A stretch of DNA of 64,000 nucleotides from Streptomonospora sp. PA3 (GCF_009728995.1 NZ_VTZW01000007.1:186001-250000); one strand, 5' to 3'; shown: positions 15,730 to 24,976, counted from the stretch's first letter. Numbers and translations: made by a program. The notes: generated by a model not told the origin, from the letters alone.

Positions 15730-17832
15730 TCAGAGCCAGGTGGGGCCCCACCCGGCGCTGTTGGAGACGCCCGGCGGCAGCGGAGGCAGCAGGGGCGCGC
15801 CCGGAGACGGGGCGGCCTCACCGCTGTCGGCGTCGTCGCTGTCGGCGCCGGAGCCCTCGCCACCGCCGCGGTCCCCGCTGTCTCCGCTGTCCCGGCCCTC
15901 CCCGCCGGCGTCGCGGTGCTCCTCGGCGTGCTCGCCGCTGTGCTCCGCGAGGCGCTCCGGCTCCTCGTGCCGGGTCGCCGGGTCTGCGGGCGCGCCGGGC
16001 TCCGGTTCGGCCGGGGGTGTGCGGTCCGGTATCGGCACCGGCGCCGCTCCGCCGGGGAGCCCATCGGGGACCGGCCGGGCGGGGGCGCCGTCCCCGTGGC
16101 CGCCCGACCCGCCCGGCGGCCCCGGCGCGCCTTGCGATCCGCCGCTGGGCGACTCGCCGAAGGGCGCGGGGGCCGGCTCGGCGGCGCCGTCCTCCTGGTC
16201 GGGGCGCACCGGTGCCGCGTCGGCCTCCCCGCCCGAGAGGGGGGCCGCGGGTGATCCGGCGGCCGCCTCGGAGCCGGGCCGGTGCTCTGCGCCGCCGCGG
16301 CCGTCCGCATCGCCGGTGCCGGCGGCGTCGCCGGCCGCGCTCGGCGCCCCCGCGCCAGCGGCGCGGGCCGAGACCGAGGAGGCGGTGTAGGGCCGCGCCG
16401 GGTAGGAGTCTCCTTCGCCGATGCCGGGCCGGACCTCCTCGGGCCGCTCGGCCGCCGCGCCTTGTCCGCCGCCGTCGCTGCGCAGGGCCGCTCCCCCGCC
16501 GTCGGCCCGCGGCCAGGCGGCCGGCGGGGCTGCGGGCCCGGCACCCGCCGGATCACCGGGGCGACCCGGGGCGGGGCCTGCCGTATGCGCGCCGCCGCCC
16601 TCGGAGAACTCACCCGTCCCCTCGCCTGCGGCGTCGGGGCCGCCGTCGCCGCCGGTCGGGGCGGGCCGGGCCGGGGCACCGGTGGGATCCCGGCCCGAGG
16701 CCGTGTCGGGCGCCGGGGCGGGGACGGGCTCCTGCGGCGGTTCAGCAACGCCGGGCGCCGCCGGGTCGGCTTCGGCGGGAGTGCGGGCGGCGGCCGGTGC
16801 GGCGCGGCCCCACCAGGCGTCGGCCTCCTCCGCGGCGATCTCCTCCTCGACCTCCAGCCAGCCGCGCACCATCGGATGGCGCCGGCCGGCGTTCCACGAG
16901 CGCGGGTAGGGCTGCTCCTCCAGGACCAGCACGTGCTCGCCGTCGACGGTGGGGATGTCGGCGGGCACGCCCTCGTTCCACACCCACGAGCCGTCGAGGG
17001 CGACGAGGTTCCACCAGCCCTCCACGACCCGGGCGGCGGGGTCGGGCGGTGCGTCGCGGAAGGCGGCCGTCCAGCGCGGGTCGGGGCGGCGGCCGGGCAG
17101 GCCGCGGCCTTCGGGGCCGATGAGCGCGTCGGCGAGCAGGGTGTGCAGCTGGAAGTTGTCGCCGATGCCGTCGAAGAGGACGCGGAAGCCGCGCCCGGAG
17201 GCGCGGTCCAGCACCAGGGCGGAGGTGGCCTCGGCCATGCGCAGCAGGGCGCGGATCTCCGCGAACTCCGCCAGGGCGCCGCTGAGCTGGTTGGCGACCG
17301 CGACGAGTTCGGCGCGCAGCTCTGCGTCGGCGCGCACGGTGCTGCGCACCTCGGCCTGGCTGAGCATGGTCTTGGCGGCGACGCCGTAGCGGCGCACGGT
17401 CCACCAGCACACCGTGGCGGTGGGGGCGGTCTCGCCCAGGCGGGCGGCCACGCGCTCCTCTTCGGCGGCGGTGACGTCGTCGGGCTCGGGCGGGCGTCCG
17501 CCGCCGGTCTGCTCCCAGGCGTGCAGGAAGACGGCCGCGCCCTGGCCGATGCCGCGCAGCAGGCGCACGACCTCGGCTCCGGCCGGTCCGGGTGCGGCGC
17601 CCATCTCGACCAGGGCGCCGGCGACCACGGCGAGGTCGGCGGTGATCCCGGGGGCGGTGTGGCCGCCGCCGAGGAAGGGGCCCAGCGCCTCCAGGGCCAG
17701 CTCGCGCTCGGCGGGCGGCACCTGCGACGCCAGCCGGTAGACCCGTTGCACCGCCGGCGGGAAGCGTCCGGGGTCGGTGGCGACGGAGGCGTCGATCAGC
17801 TCCTGGAACGCCGCGCGAAACTCATCGATCAC
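15730..17832 (-). CDS. 700-residue protein of unknown function with a long disordered C-terminus
   Basis: I do not recognise this family. Residues 1-345 look folded: an alpha-helical N-terminus (MIDEFRAAFQELIDAS and later helices), a central segment FQLHTLLADALIGPEGRGLP, and a Trp-rich part with VVEGWWNLVALDGSWVWNEG and PMVRGWLEVEEEIAAEEADA. From about residue 350 the protein is almost only Pro, Ala, Gly, Glu and Asp (about 350 residues), predicted disordered and strongly acidic. There is no signal peptide or membrane segment. The GTG at 17832 lies shortly after an AT-rich TTATATG box, so it may have its own leaderless promoter. It starts 34 bases after the stop of a recombinase gene. Confidence 0.8.
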   Translation of the reverse strand: MIDEFRAAFQELIDASVATDPGRFPPAVQRVYRLASQVPPAERELALEALGPFLGGGHTAPGITADLAVVAGALVEMGAAPGPAGAEVVRLLRGIGQGAAVFLHAWEQTGGGRPPEPDDVTAAEEERVAARLGETAPTATVCWWTVRRYGVAAKTMLSQAEVRSTVRADAELRAELVAVANQLSGALAEFAEIRALLRMAEATSALVLDRASGRGFRVLFDGIGDNFQLHTLLADALIGPEGRGLPGRRPDPRWTAAFRDAPPDPAARVVEGWWNLVALDGSWVWNEGVPADIPTVDGEHVLVLEEQPYPRSWNAGRRHPMVRGWLEVEEEIAAEEADAWWGRAAPAAARTPAEADPAAPGVAEPPQEPVPAPAPDTASGRDPTGAPARPAPTGGDGGPDAAGEGTGEFSEGGGAHTAGPAPGRPGDPAGAGPAAPPAAWPRADGGGAALRSDGGGQGAAAERPEEVRPGIGEGDSYPARPYTASSVSARAAGAGAPSAAGDAAGTGDADGRGGAEHRPGSEAAAGSPAAPLSGGEADAAPVRPDQEDGAAEPAPAPFGESPSGGSQGAPGPPGGSGGHGDGAPARPVPDGLPGGAAPVPIPDRTPPAEPEPGAPADPATRHEEPERLAEHSGEHAEEHRDAGGEGRDSGDSGDRGGGEGSGADSDDADSGEAAPSPGAPLLPPLPPGVSNSAGWGPTWL

Positions 17833-17866
17833 GCACGCATCTTGACATATAACGGACTCAGGTTGA

Positions 17867-19138
17867 TCACAGGCCCAAACGGGTCACCGCGTTGTCTTCG
17901 AGAGGGCTGGCGGTGCGGATGTAGCCGTGGACGGTGCGGGCGTTGCTCCACCGGCCCTGGCGCATGATCTCGCGGTCGCTGGCGCCGCCCATCGCGGCCT
18001 GGGTGGCAAAGCCCGCGCGCAGGGAGTGGCCGGAGAAGGCCGCGGCGTCGAGTCCGGCGCGGCGGGTGTAGCGCTTGACGAGGTCGGCGACCGCGCGGCC
18101 GGACACCGCTCGGTGGCCGATGCGGCCGTGGCGGTCCACGGGCGGAAACAGCGGGCGGGCGGTGCCGTCGGCCAGGTCGGTGCCGGTGTAGGTGTGGCAG
18201 CGGTGGGCGCGGGTGGCGGTCGCGGGGGCGGCGGCCAGTGCCTGGGCCACCGCCGGGGCGCCGCCGTCGCGGCGGGCCTGGAGCAGGTCGGCCCAGTCGG
18301 CGAAGGCGCAGACGGGGCACGTGGCGGGTCGGCGCCCGCGCGGCAGGGCGACCTGCTGCTCGGTGCGGGCGTCCTGGTCGGTCTTGGTGGCGCCCAGGCG
18401 CAGGATGAGCATCGGGTCGCCGGTGCGGTGGTCGGCGTCCAGGGCGACGTCGTCGAAGGTCAGGGCGGCCAGTTCGCTGCGGCGCAGGGCTCCGGCGAAT
18501 CCGGTGAGCAGCAGCAGGGCGTCGCGGCGGCGCGCGATGCCGCCGACGGGATCGGCCGGATCGGGCAGTTCGGCCAGCAGCGCCTCCAGCGTGGGCAGCA
18601 GCAGGGGGCGCTTGCGGCGCGGGGCCGCCCGGCGGCGGCGCCGGATGCCGCGCAGGGTCATGCGCACGACGTCGCTGCGGGTGGGGGCGGCCAGCCCCTG
18701 GGCTCCGTGGACTGCGGCGATCGCGGCCGCCTTGCGCTCCAGAGTGGAGGGGGCCAGCGCCCAGCGCGCGGGGTCGTCGGGGCGGACGGTGTCGGCGGCG
18801 GCGGCGAGGTAGACGGCCACGTCGACGGGGTCGGCGGGCAGGGAGCGGCGGCCTTCGGCCAGGCACCACGCGGTGAAGGCGATCCAGTCGGAACGGTAGG
18901 CGCGCAAGGTGTTGGGCGACTGCGCCGAGGCCAGGTAGCGGCCCAGCGCGCCGGCCTGCTCGTCGTCGAAGCGGCGGCGCACCGCCTCCAGCGCGCCTTC
19001 GTCGACCAGGACGCTGCGGGTGCCGCGCAGCAGGTGCTCGCGCACCTGGGCGGGGACGATCCCGGCCACGCCGTCGGGGGTCTCGCGCTCGGGCGCCGTG
19101 CGGGGGCTGGGGGTGTCGTCGTCGGCCACGCAGGCCAT
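17867..19138 (-). CDS. Tyrosine recombinase/phage-type integrase
   Basis: A 423-residue site-specific recombinase. The N-terminal core-binding domain (about 55-165) contains SPNTLRAYRSDWIAFTAWC. The catalytic set is Arg219 (GALRRSELAAL), Lys252 (GATKTDQ), His371/Arg374 (SGHSLRAGFAT), Trp397 in the His/Trp position (GRWSNA) and Tyr406 (VHGYIR), so it is complete. Between Lys and His there is an insertion with CPVC (274-277) and HRCH (312-315), which could form a small zinc ribbon; that is unusual for the family. It follows two small membrane-protein genes on the same strand. No attachment site could be identified. Confidence 0.88.
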   Translation of the reverse strand: MACVADDDTPSPRTAPERETPDGVAGIVPAQVREHLLRGTRSVLVDEGALEAVRRRFDDEQAGALGRYLASAQSPNTLRAYRSDWIAFTAWCLAEGRRSLPADPVDVAVYLAAAADTVRPDDPARWALAPSTLERKAAAIAAVHGAQGLAAPTRSDVVRMTLRGIRRRRRAAPRRKRPLLLPTLEALLAELPDPADPVGGIARRRDALLLLTGFAGALRRSELAALTFDDVALDADHRTGDPMLILRLGATKTDQDARTEQQVALPRGRRPATCPVCAFADWADLLQARRDGGAPAVAQALAAAPATATRAHRCHTYTGTDLADGTARPLFPPVDRHGRIGHRAVSGRAVADLVKRYTRRAGLDAAAFSGHSLRAGFATQAAMGGASDREIMRQGRWSNARTVHGYIRTASPLEDNAVTRLGL

Positions 19139-19196
19139 GATGGCCCATGGCGGCGCCCTGGCGCGCGCAGGGGCCCCGGCGCGCCGGGCGGAGCTC

Positions 19197-19688
19197 TCAG
19201 CCGGCGGCGATGCCGTTGGCGATGGCCTGGGCGATGCCCGCGGGCGAGTCCAGGGAGAACAGCACCGCCGCCGAGCACACCAGCGCGGCGGTGAACAGGA
19301 TCGCGGCGATCCTGCGGCGCAGGACCGCCGCCCACACGGCGCCGGCCAGGGGCGCGGCGAGCGCGCACACCACCAGCCCCAGCAGGTACCAGGAGGCGGC
19401 GCTCATGCTGGCGAAGGCAGTCTCGCCGGGGCCGCGGCTGATCACGGCGAAGCCCTCGGCCAGAAACAGCACGAAGAAGACCAGCGAGCCCAGCGCCCAC
19501 ACCGCCGCCAGCGCGGTCCACACCGCCACGGGCCAGCGGCGCCGGTCGTCGAGGACGACGGGGGTGCGGCTGACCTTGGCGCCGCCGGCGGCCGGGCCGC
19601 CCGCGGCGGCGCCGGAACCGGTGCCCGAGCCGGCGTCGGTGCGCGCGGCCTTGGGGCGGGTCTGCTTGGTCTTCTTCTTGGGCGACAC
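19197..19688 (-). CDS. Small membrane protein with basic N-terminus
   Basis: A 163-residue protein. The first 45 residues are lysine-, alanine- and glycine-rich (MSPKKKTKQTRPKAARTDAG), then three or four hydrophobic segments follow: about 53-78 (AVWTALAAVWALGSLVFFVL), 93-118 and 125-145. There is no known domain. The positively charged tail would stay in the cytoplasm. It is on the same strand as the recombinase, 58 bases upstream of it. Function unknown. Confidence 0.75.
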   Translation of the reverse strand: MSPKKKTKQTRPKAARTDAGSGTGSGAAAGGPAAGGAKVSRTPVVLDDRRRWPVAVWTALAAVWALGSLVFFVLFLAEGFAVISRGPGETAFASMSAASWYLLGLVVCALAAPLAGAVWAAVLRRRIAAILFTAALVCSAAVLFSLDSPAGIAQAIANGIAAG

Positions 19689-19779
19689 GCGTTCTCCGTC
19701 GGGTCGGTCGCGGGCGGTGGCGGTGCGGCGGTTCGGGCCCCGGCCCGGCCCGCGCGCGCCGGGGCGGCGCCGACCGTGC

Positions 19780-20094
19780 TCAGGCGGCCAGCAGCAGGTG
19801 GATGGCCACGACGTAGACGACGGGCCACCCCAGCAGGGCCAGCGACCACAGTGCGGCGCGGCGGTCGCCGGCGACCGTGGTGATCGCGGCGGCCAGCAGC
19901 GGCAGGCCCACCGAGGCGCTGAAGCTGAGGGTGTACCACTCGGCGGCCGATCCCTCGCCGGCCGCGATGGCGCGCAGGTAGCCGATCGGGCCCAGCACCA
20001 GGCAGGCGGCGCCCAGCAGGCCCGCGGTGATCCGGACTCCCAGGGGGTGGCGGGTGTTGCGGATCTGCCGCTCTCCGTTCTGTGCAGGCGTCAA
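19780..20094 (-). CDS. Small membrane protein
   Basis: A protein of about 104 residues with three hydrophobic segments: ITAGLLGAACLVLGPIGYL, LSFSASVGLPLLAAAITTVA and SLALLGWPVVYVVAIHLLLA. The best start is a TTG at 20094, because GGAGAAGG lies about eight bases before it and nothing coding-like lies upstream in the frame. It is possibly in one unit with the next membrane protein gene downstream. Function unknown. Confidence 0.6.
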   Translation of the reverse strand: MTPAQNGERQIRNTRHPLGVRITAGLLGAACLVLGPIGYLRAIAAGEGSAAEWYTLSFSASVGLPLLAAAITTVAGDRRAALWSLALLGWPVVYVVAIHLLLAA

Positions 20095-20192
20095 CGGGGG
20101 AACCTTCTCCCAACGAGGCGGCCGCCCGAGGCGGCGCGGGGTGTGCGGGTACGACAGGCGTGCCGGCGCGGTGCGACCGTGCCGCCGCAGAC

Positions 20193-20210
20193 GCGGTGCG
20201 GCCGCACCGC
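20193..20210. repeat. 18-bp perfect palindrome
   Basis: GCGGTGCGGCCGCACCGC is identical to its own reverse complement. It sits in the 326-bp space between the small membrane gene and the end of the nuclease-helicase gene. A second short hairpin, CTCCGGC-ATC-GCCGGAG, lies at about 20225-20241 and could end transcription from the nuclease-helicase gene. The rest of the space (20095-20420) has no gene I can support. Confidence 0.5.
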
Positions 20211-20420
20211 CCTGCACACGATTCTCCGGCATCGCCGGAGCGGTTGGGGCCGGGTCGGTGCCATAGGGGACATCCAACTCGGCCTCGGGCTGCGGATCAA
20301 CCCGGCGCCGCAGGCCGGGGCGCGGCGGGGCCGCTGCGGAGCGGTCGCGTCGCGCGGTGTTTCGCCGGGGTTGGGCGGGCCGTGCCGCGGGGTTCGCCTG
20401 CCGCGGGCGGCGGCGGGCGT

Positions 20421-23400
20421 TCAGCGGCGCGGGTGGCCGTGCTCGGGCCAGGGGCGGGCGTCGGCGCACAGGCCGGCGAAGCCGGACAGGACCCGCAGTT
20501 CGGCGACCGAGCGCGGGGCCGAGGCGCCCAGGTGCGGCGAGTAGACCAAGGCGGCCACGGTCTGGGCGCGGGACAGGGCCACGTTGAGGCGGTTGCGGGA
20601 GAGGACGAAGTCCAGCCCGCGGGCGGCGTCGGCGGCGCTGGAGACGGTCATGGAGCAGATGACCGCCGGAGCCTCCTGGCCCTGGAAGCGGTCCACGGTG
20701 CCCACGCGCACGGCGTCGAGCCCGGCCGCCTCCAGCGCCTGGCGCAGCGCGCGCACCTGCAGGTTGAAGGGCGCCACGACCAGGATGTCCTCGCCGGTGA
20801 TCTCGCGGTCGACGACGGCGCCGGGCTCGTGGAAGGTGCGCCCGACCAGGTTGCGGGCGATGGCGACGACGGCCTCGACCTCCTCGGGGCTGTGGGTTGA
20901 CCGGCCGGTGTGGGCGGCCTCGTACCGGTAGAGCCCGGCGGGTACGCCGCTCATCGCGCGTTCGGCCGCGCTGGGGTGGGCGTGCAGCAGGCCGCGGTAG
21001 GACAGCCGGGAGACCGGGGCGCACACCGCGGGGTGCATGCGCCGGGTCTGGTCCAGGAAGTAGCCGAGCCGGGATCCGATGATCTCGGCGCCGCCGGCCA
21101 GGTGCTCCAGGGCCGAGGCGGCGGCCCCGTCGCCGTGGGTGCCCTGGACGACCTGGGGCAGCTGCTGGGGGTCGCCGAGCAGGACGAGGTCGCGGGCGGC
21201 CGCGGAGACGGCGAGGGTGTCGGCGAGCGCGAACTGGCCGGCCTCGTCAATGATCAGCACGTCCAGCGGGTCGGCGAGCACCGATTCGTTGGCGAGGTTC
21301 CAGGCGGTGCCGCCGATGAGGTGGCCGGCGGTGTGGCCGCTGCGCCAGGCGGCCAGGTCCTTGGGCGATTTCGGCTGGTCCCAGGGCAGGTCGGGGTCGG
21401 GCCGTTTGGCGGGCGGGCGCTTGGCGCAGGGCAGGTCGACTCCGGCGGTGCGGGCGGCGTGCACGGCGGCGCCGAGCACGTTCTCCACGGCCTTGTGGCT
21501 GGTGGAGCACACGCCCACGCTGCGGCCGGCGGCGACGAGGTGGGTGATCAGCCGCGCGGCCAGGTAGGTCTTTCCGGCACCGGGCGGGCCCTGGACGGCC
21601 AGGTAGGAGGAGTCGAGCCGGTCGACGGCGGCGATGACGGCGGCGACGAGGTCGCCGCCGTGCTCGGCCGGATCGGGCAGGGCCGCGCCGTCGCGGGTGC
21701 GCGGGGGGCGCCGGCACAGCACGTCGACTCCGGCGCTGTGCGGCAGCTCGGGCAGCGCCTGGGCGGCCTCGGCGGCCAGCTTCCACAGCGCCTCGTCCTT
21801 GGGGGCCGAACGCACGGGGGCGCCGGGCAGCACCGCCGAGGGGGCGCGGGCGTAGGTCTCGCCGGGGGCGGAGGTCTCGACGAGGGTGAGGTGGCGGGGG
21901 GAGGCGGCCTCGACGGTGGCGTTGACGGTGTCGGCCTCCTGGCCGGGCGGCCCGGCATACAGCAGCCGCACGCCGTCGCCGGCGCTGAAGGGGTGGGGGC
22001 GGGCGGGGTCGGCGCGCAGCTCGATCTCGCGGCGGGCCAGCTTCTGCCGCCCGGTGGGCTCCTGCCACTCCCCCAGGCGCGCGCCCAGGGGCACCAGGCA
22101 CTCGTTGTCGGCCTCCAGCTCTTCCATGGGCGCCGAGACGCGGCGGAAGTAGTCCCACCAGGAGGGGTTCTCCTCGCGGCGGTAGTAGCCCGCCAGGGCG
22201 GCCAGCAGGGCGCGCGCCTCCTGATCGGGGCTGCGGCGGGCGGGGTCCTCGGGCACGCCCTCCAGCAGGGGCTCGGCCAGGGCGCGCAGGCGCTCCTCCT
22301 GCTCCTCGCGGCGGCGGCGCCGTTCGGCGGCGCGTTCGTCGGCGTCCTCGGCGGCCAGTTCGCTCTGGGCGGCGGGGCGGGCGGTGATGCCGTGCTCGGT
22401 GCGCAGGTGCTCCAGCCAGTCGCGCAGGCGCGCGGTGGAGACGCAGTCGTCGCGGTTGTAATCGGCGATGGAGCCCAGGACCTTCTCGGCGCGCTCGGTC
22501 TCGCCGGCCTCGGCGGCGGCGAGGTAGTCGGCGTAGGCGTCGATGCTGGAGGCGGCGGTGGTGACGTCGCCGCCGCGGGATCCCGGCAGATAGAGGGGTT
22601 CGAGGTACTTGATGGAGTAGGAGCGCTGGGAGACGCGCAGGCTCTTTTTGACCGCGGTGTAGAGGTCGACGAGGCGGCGGTGGCGCAGCAGCTCGTCGAC
22701 GTCGGCCTCGCGGGTGCCGAACGCGGCCGCCAGGAGCTTGAGCCGGTCGGCCTCGTAGGAGGCGTAGTGGTAGACGTGGGCGCCGGGGTCGGCGTCGATG
22801 CGCGCGCACACGAAGTCGACGAACTCCTCGAAGGCGCGCTTCTCCTGGGCGCGATCGTGGGCCCAGAAGGCGTGGAAGCGCTCGCCCGGAGCCTGGCCGG
22901 AGGGGTCGGCGAGGGTGACGGCGCCGAAGAGGTACTCCAGTCCGCGGCCGTCGGCGCCGTCGTAGTAGGGGTAGCCCTCCATGTCGAAGAACACGTCGCC
23001 GGGGCTGGGGGCGGGCAGGGCGGCCAGGCCCTCCTGGGCGTAGACCTCGGCGATGACGGTGCCCTGGGGGTCGGCGTCGGTGCGGGTGGCGTCCTGGCGC
23101 GCCTGCAGAGCGGCCTGTTCGCGCAGCCGGGTGAAGGTGTGGCGGGGCATGGCCGAGGGGCGGTCGTCCTCGCCGGCGCCGGCCAGGGCGTCGATGGTGG
23201 CGATGCCGCAGTCGCGCAGGCGGCGGGCCTGGTCGGTGCGGATGCCGGCGACCAGGCAGAGGTGGCGGGCCTCGGCGCGCCCGGCGCTGCACAGGGCGTT
23301 GTAGCCGCAGCCCTCGCAGGCCGGCCGGGGCTCGCCCCACAGCGGGTCGGGCAGGGCTGGCGGTTGGGCCAGCAGGTGCTGCAGGCGCCGGCGGACGCCG

Positions 23401-24008
23401 TCGAGGATGGGCAGGAACTCGGCGACGCGGTGGGTGTGCACGCCGCGGTCGCCGGTGATCAGGTGCATGTGCTCGCCGCGGCCCGGCGCGGTGCGCTCCA
23501 GCGCGGCGGCGTAGGCGGTGAGCTGGAGCACGGCCGAGGGGCCGGGGCGCCGGGCCAGTTTGGTGTCCCAGGGCTCGTAGCGGGCGGGTGCGCCGGGGCG
23601 GCGGGCGCCGGTGGCCGGGTCCACGGCGGTGGAGATGGCGAAGTCGGCGCGGCCGTGGAAGGCCAGGCCGGGTGCGATGGGGTCGTAGAAGCAGGCCTGG
23701 TAGACGACGGGGGCGCCGGCGGCCATGGCCTGGGCGGTGGCCTCGGCGGCGGCGCGCATGGCGGCGTCGGTGGGCGCGGGGTCGGCGATGGCGACGACGC
23801 CGTCGCCGAACAGGGCGCGCAGCCGCTCCAGCTCGGCCTGCTCGTGGGCGGCGCCCTGCTGGGCGACGAGCGGGTCGATGTCGGTGGGGGCCGGCGCGCC
23901 GGGGACGTCGGCGGCCGCGGCGGCGCGCAGCCGGCTGCGGTGGTCGCATTCCAGGGCGTCGACGAGGTCGGTCGGGGAGATGACGCGCCCGGTCTCGGTA
24001 GCGAACAT
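20421..24008 (-). CDS. TM0106-type RecB-like nuclease fused to an SF1 (UPF1-like) helicase
   Basis: A large 1195-residue DNA or RNA processing enzyme. The first 300 residues resemble a RecB/PD-(D/E)xK nuclease (FHGRADF, YEPWDTKLARRPGPS, QLTAYAA) ending in a Cys-rich CEGCGYNALCSAGRAEA that may bind an Fe-S cluster or zinc. Next is an RNase H-like 3'-5' exonuclease-type domain (DVFFDMEGYPYYD, YNRDDCVSTARLRDWL). The C-terminal half is an SF1 helicase: Walker A QGPPGAGKTYLAARL (about 800), Walker B DVLIIDEAGQFALAD (about 915) and motif VI NRLNVALSRAQ. Fusions of this type are known in many bacteria, but their biological role is unresolved; repair or phage defence is inference. Confidence 0.88.
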   Translation of the reverse strand: MFATETGRVISPTDLVDALECDHRSRLRAAAAADVPGAPAPTDIDPLVAQQGAAHEQAELERLRALFGDGVVAIADPAPTDAAMRAAAEATAQAMAAGAPVVYQACFYDPIAPGLAFHGRADFAISTAVDPATGARRPGAPARYEPWDTKLARRPGPSAVLQLTAYAAALERTAPGRGEHMHLITGDRGVHTHRVAEFLPILDGVRRRLQHLLAQPPALPDPLWGEPRPACEGCGYNALCSAGRAEARHLCLVAGIRTDQARRLRDCGIATIDALAGAGEDDRPSAMPRHTFTRLREQAALQARQDATRTDADPQGTVIAEVYAQEGLAALPAPSPGDVFFDMEGYPYYDGADGRGLEYLFGAVTLADPSGQAPGERFHAFWAHDRAQEKRAFEEFVDFVCARIDADPGAHVYHYASYEADRLKLLAAAFGTREADVDELLRHRRLVDLYTAVKKSLRVSQRSYSIKYLEPLYLPGSRGGDVTTAASSIDAYADYLAAAEAGETERAEKVLGSIADYNRDDCVSTARLRDWLEHLRTEHGITARPAAQSELAAEDADERAAERRRRREEQEERLRALAEPLLEGVPEDPARRSPDQEARALLAALAGYYRREENPSWWDYFRRVSAPMEELEADNECLVPLGARLGEWQEPTGRQKLARREIELRADPARPHPFSAGDGVRLLYAGPPGQEADTVNATVEAASPRHLTLVETSAPGETYARAPSAVLPGAPVRSAPKDEALWKLAAEAAQALPELPHSAGVDVLCRRPPRTRDGAALPDPAEHGGDLVAAVIAAVDRLDSSYLAVQGPPGAGKTYLAARLITHLVAAGRSVGVCSTSHKAVENVLGAAVHAARTAGVDLPCAKRPPAKRPDPDLPWDQPKSPKDLAAWRSGHTAGHLIGGTAWNLANESVLADPLDVLIIDEAGQFALADTLAVSAAARDLVLLGDPQQLPQVVQGTHGDGAAASALEHLAGGAEIIGSRLGYFLDQTRRMHPAVCAPVSRLSYRGLLHAHPSAAERAMSGVPAGLYRYEAAHTGRSTHSPEEVEAVVAIARNLVGRTFHEPGAVVDREITGEDILVVAPFNLQVRALRQALEAAGLDAVRVGTVDRFQGQEAPAVICSMTVSSAADAARGLDFVLSRNRLNVALSRAQTVAALVYSPHLGASAPRSVAELRVLSGFAGLCADARPWPEHGHPRR

Positions 24009-24113
24009 CCGCCACTCCCTTCCCCGCTGTCAGCCTGGCCGCATTGTGCCACGCGGGTGCGGCCGGGTGCGGGCAATCGGGCGGGTTCGCGCCTGTCGCG
24101 CGGGGGCGGCTAG

Positions 24114-24797
24114 CTAGCCCACGACCTGCCATTCCACGTCGACGACGCCGGCGCTGGGCGAGGCGATCTTCTCGAAGGAGGCGGTGGACAGGTCCAGGCA
24201 GCGTCCGGCGACGTAGGGGCCGCGGTCGTTGATGCGCACGGTGACCGACGCGCCGTTGTCGGGGTTGGTGACCTCGACCATGGTGTCCATCGGCAGGGTC
24301 TTGTGTGCGGCGGTCATGGCGCTGGGGTCGAACTGCTCGCCGCTGGCGGTGGGCTGGGGCTCGCTGTACATGGAGGCCTCGCAGGAGCCGCCCTGGCCGG
24401 TGGGGCTCAACTGCGAGCCGCCGGCCGAGCCGGAGGAGCCGCCGGTCTCCTCGGCGGGTGGGGGCGGGGTCTTGCGCTCGGGGGAGGTGGTGGCGCTGAG
24501 GGACCGGGTGGCCGCCTCCTGGGCCTGCTGCAGGCGCTCGTGGGCCTGCTGGCCGCTCTGGTCGGCGGGGGCGGAGGGGGAGGTGCGGGGGGCGGGCCGG
24601 GCGTCGGCGGTCTGGGCCTGGGGGAGGGTGGCGCGGCCGGCGGCGGACTCGGGGCCGGCCGCGAGGCTGTCGACGGTGGCGGCGCCGGCGGTTCCGGCCG
24701 CGACGAGGGCGGCGCCGGTGGCGGTGATGACGATGAGGGAGCGTTTGGCTCGGAGGCGCTCGCGCAGGGAGGTGCGAGCGGGCGCGTGATTGCCCAC
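24114..24797 (-). CDS. RlpA-like double-psi beta-barrel protein, exported
   Basis: A 227-residue secreted or membrane-anchored protein acting on, or binding to, the cell wall. An arginine-rich N-terminus leads into the hydrophobic segment SLIVITATGAALVAAGTAGA (signal or anchor, about 20-40). A long Ala/Pro/Gln linker (45-130) follows, then a C-terminal RlpA/3D-like double-psi beta-barrel: EASMYSEPQPTASGEQFDPS, AAHKTLPMDTMVEVTN, VRINDRGPYVAGRCLDLS. The Asp in NDRGP and the following DLS are the conserved catalytic-type residues of lytic transglycosylases of this fold. The GTG start follows AAGGAC. Its upstream region holds a possible leaderless 18-codon ORF. Confidence 0.85.
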   Translation of the reverse strand: MGNHAPARTSLRERLRAKRSLIVITATGAALVAAGTAGAATVDSLAAGPESAAGRATLPQAQTADARPAPRTSPSAPADQSGQQAHERLQQAQEAATRSLSATTSPERKTPPPPAEETGGSSGSAGGSQLSPTGQGGSCEASMYSEPQPTASGEQFDPSAMTAAHKTLPMDTMVEVTNPDNGASVTVRINDRGPYVAGRCLDLSTASFEKIASPSAGVVDVEWQVVG

Positions 24798-24919
24798 GGC
24801 GGATCGTCCTTAGAACGGGGACTGCGGTCGGCCGCGCCGGCGACCGGGCGCGGGGGCGGTCGCCGGGGGTGCGCGGCGGCGCCACCCGGGCGGCAGGGGG
24901 TGGTGGCAGCGGCCTCGGT

Positions 24920-24976
24920 TCAGGGGGACAGCGAACCGCGGAGGGGTTCACCGAGAGCCGACACGGAATTATTCAT
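24920..24976 (-). CDS. Possible 18-codon leaderless ORF upstream of the RlpA-like gene
   Basis: The minus strand carries a short frame, MNNSVSALGEPLRGSLSP, starting at 24976 with a stop at 24920. A -10-like TACCGT ends six bases before its ATG, matching the leaderless spacing seen at other genes in the window. It would begin 120 bases upstream of the RlpA-like start. It could be a leader peptide or simply a chance frame downstream of the real promoter. Confidence 0.3.
   Translation of the reverse strand: MNNSVSALGEPLRGSLSP

Noticed and set aside
20910-24113. A 1,067-codon frame on the plus strand opposite the nuclease-helicase
   Set aside because: Gly/Val/Ala-rich shadow of the real minus-strand gene.
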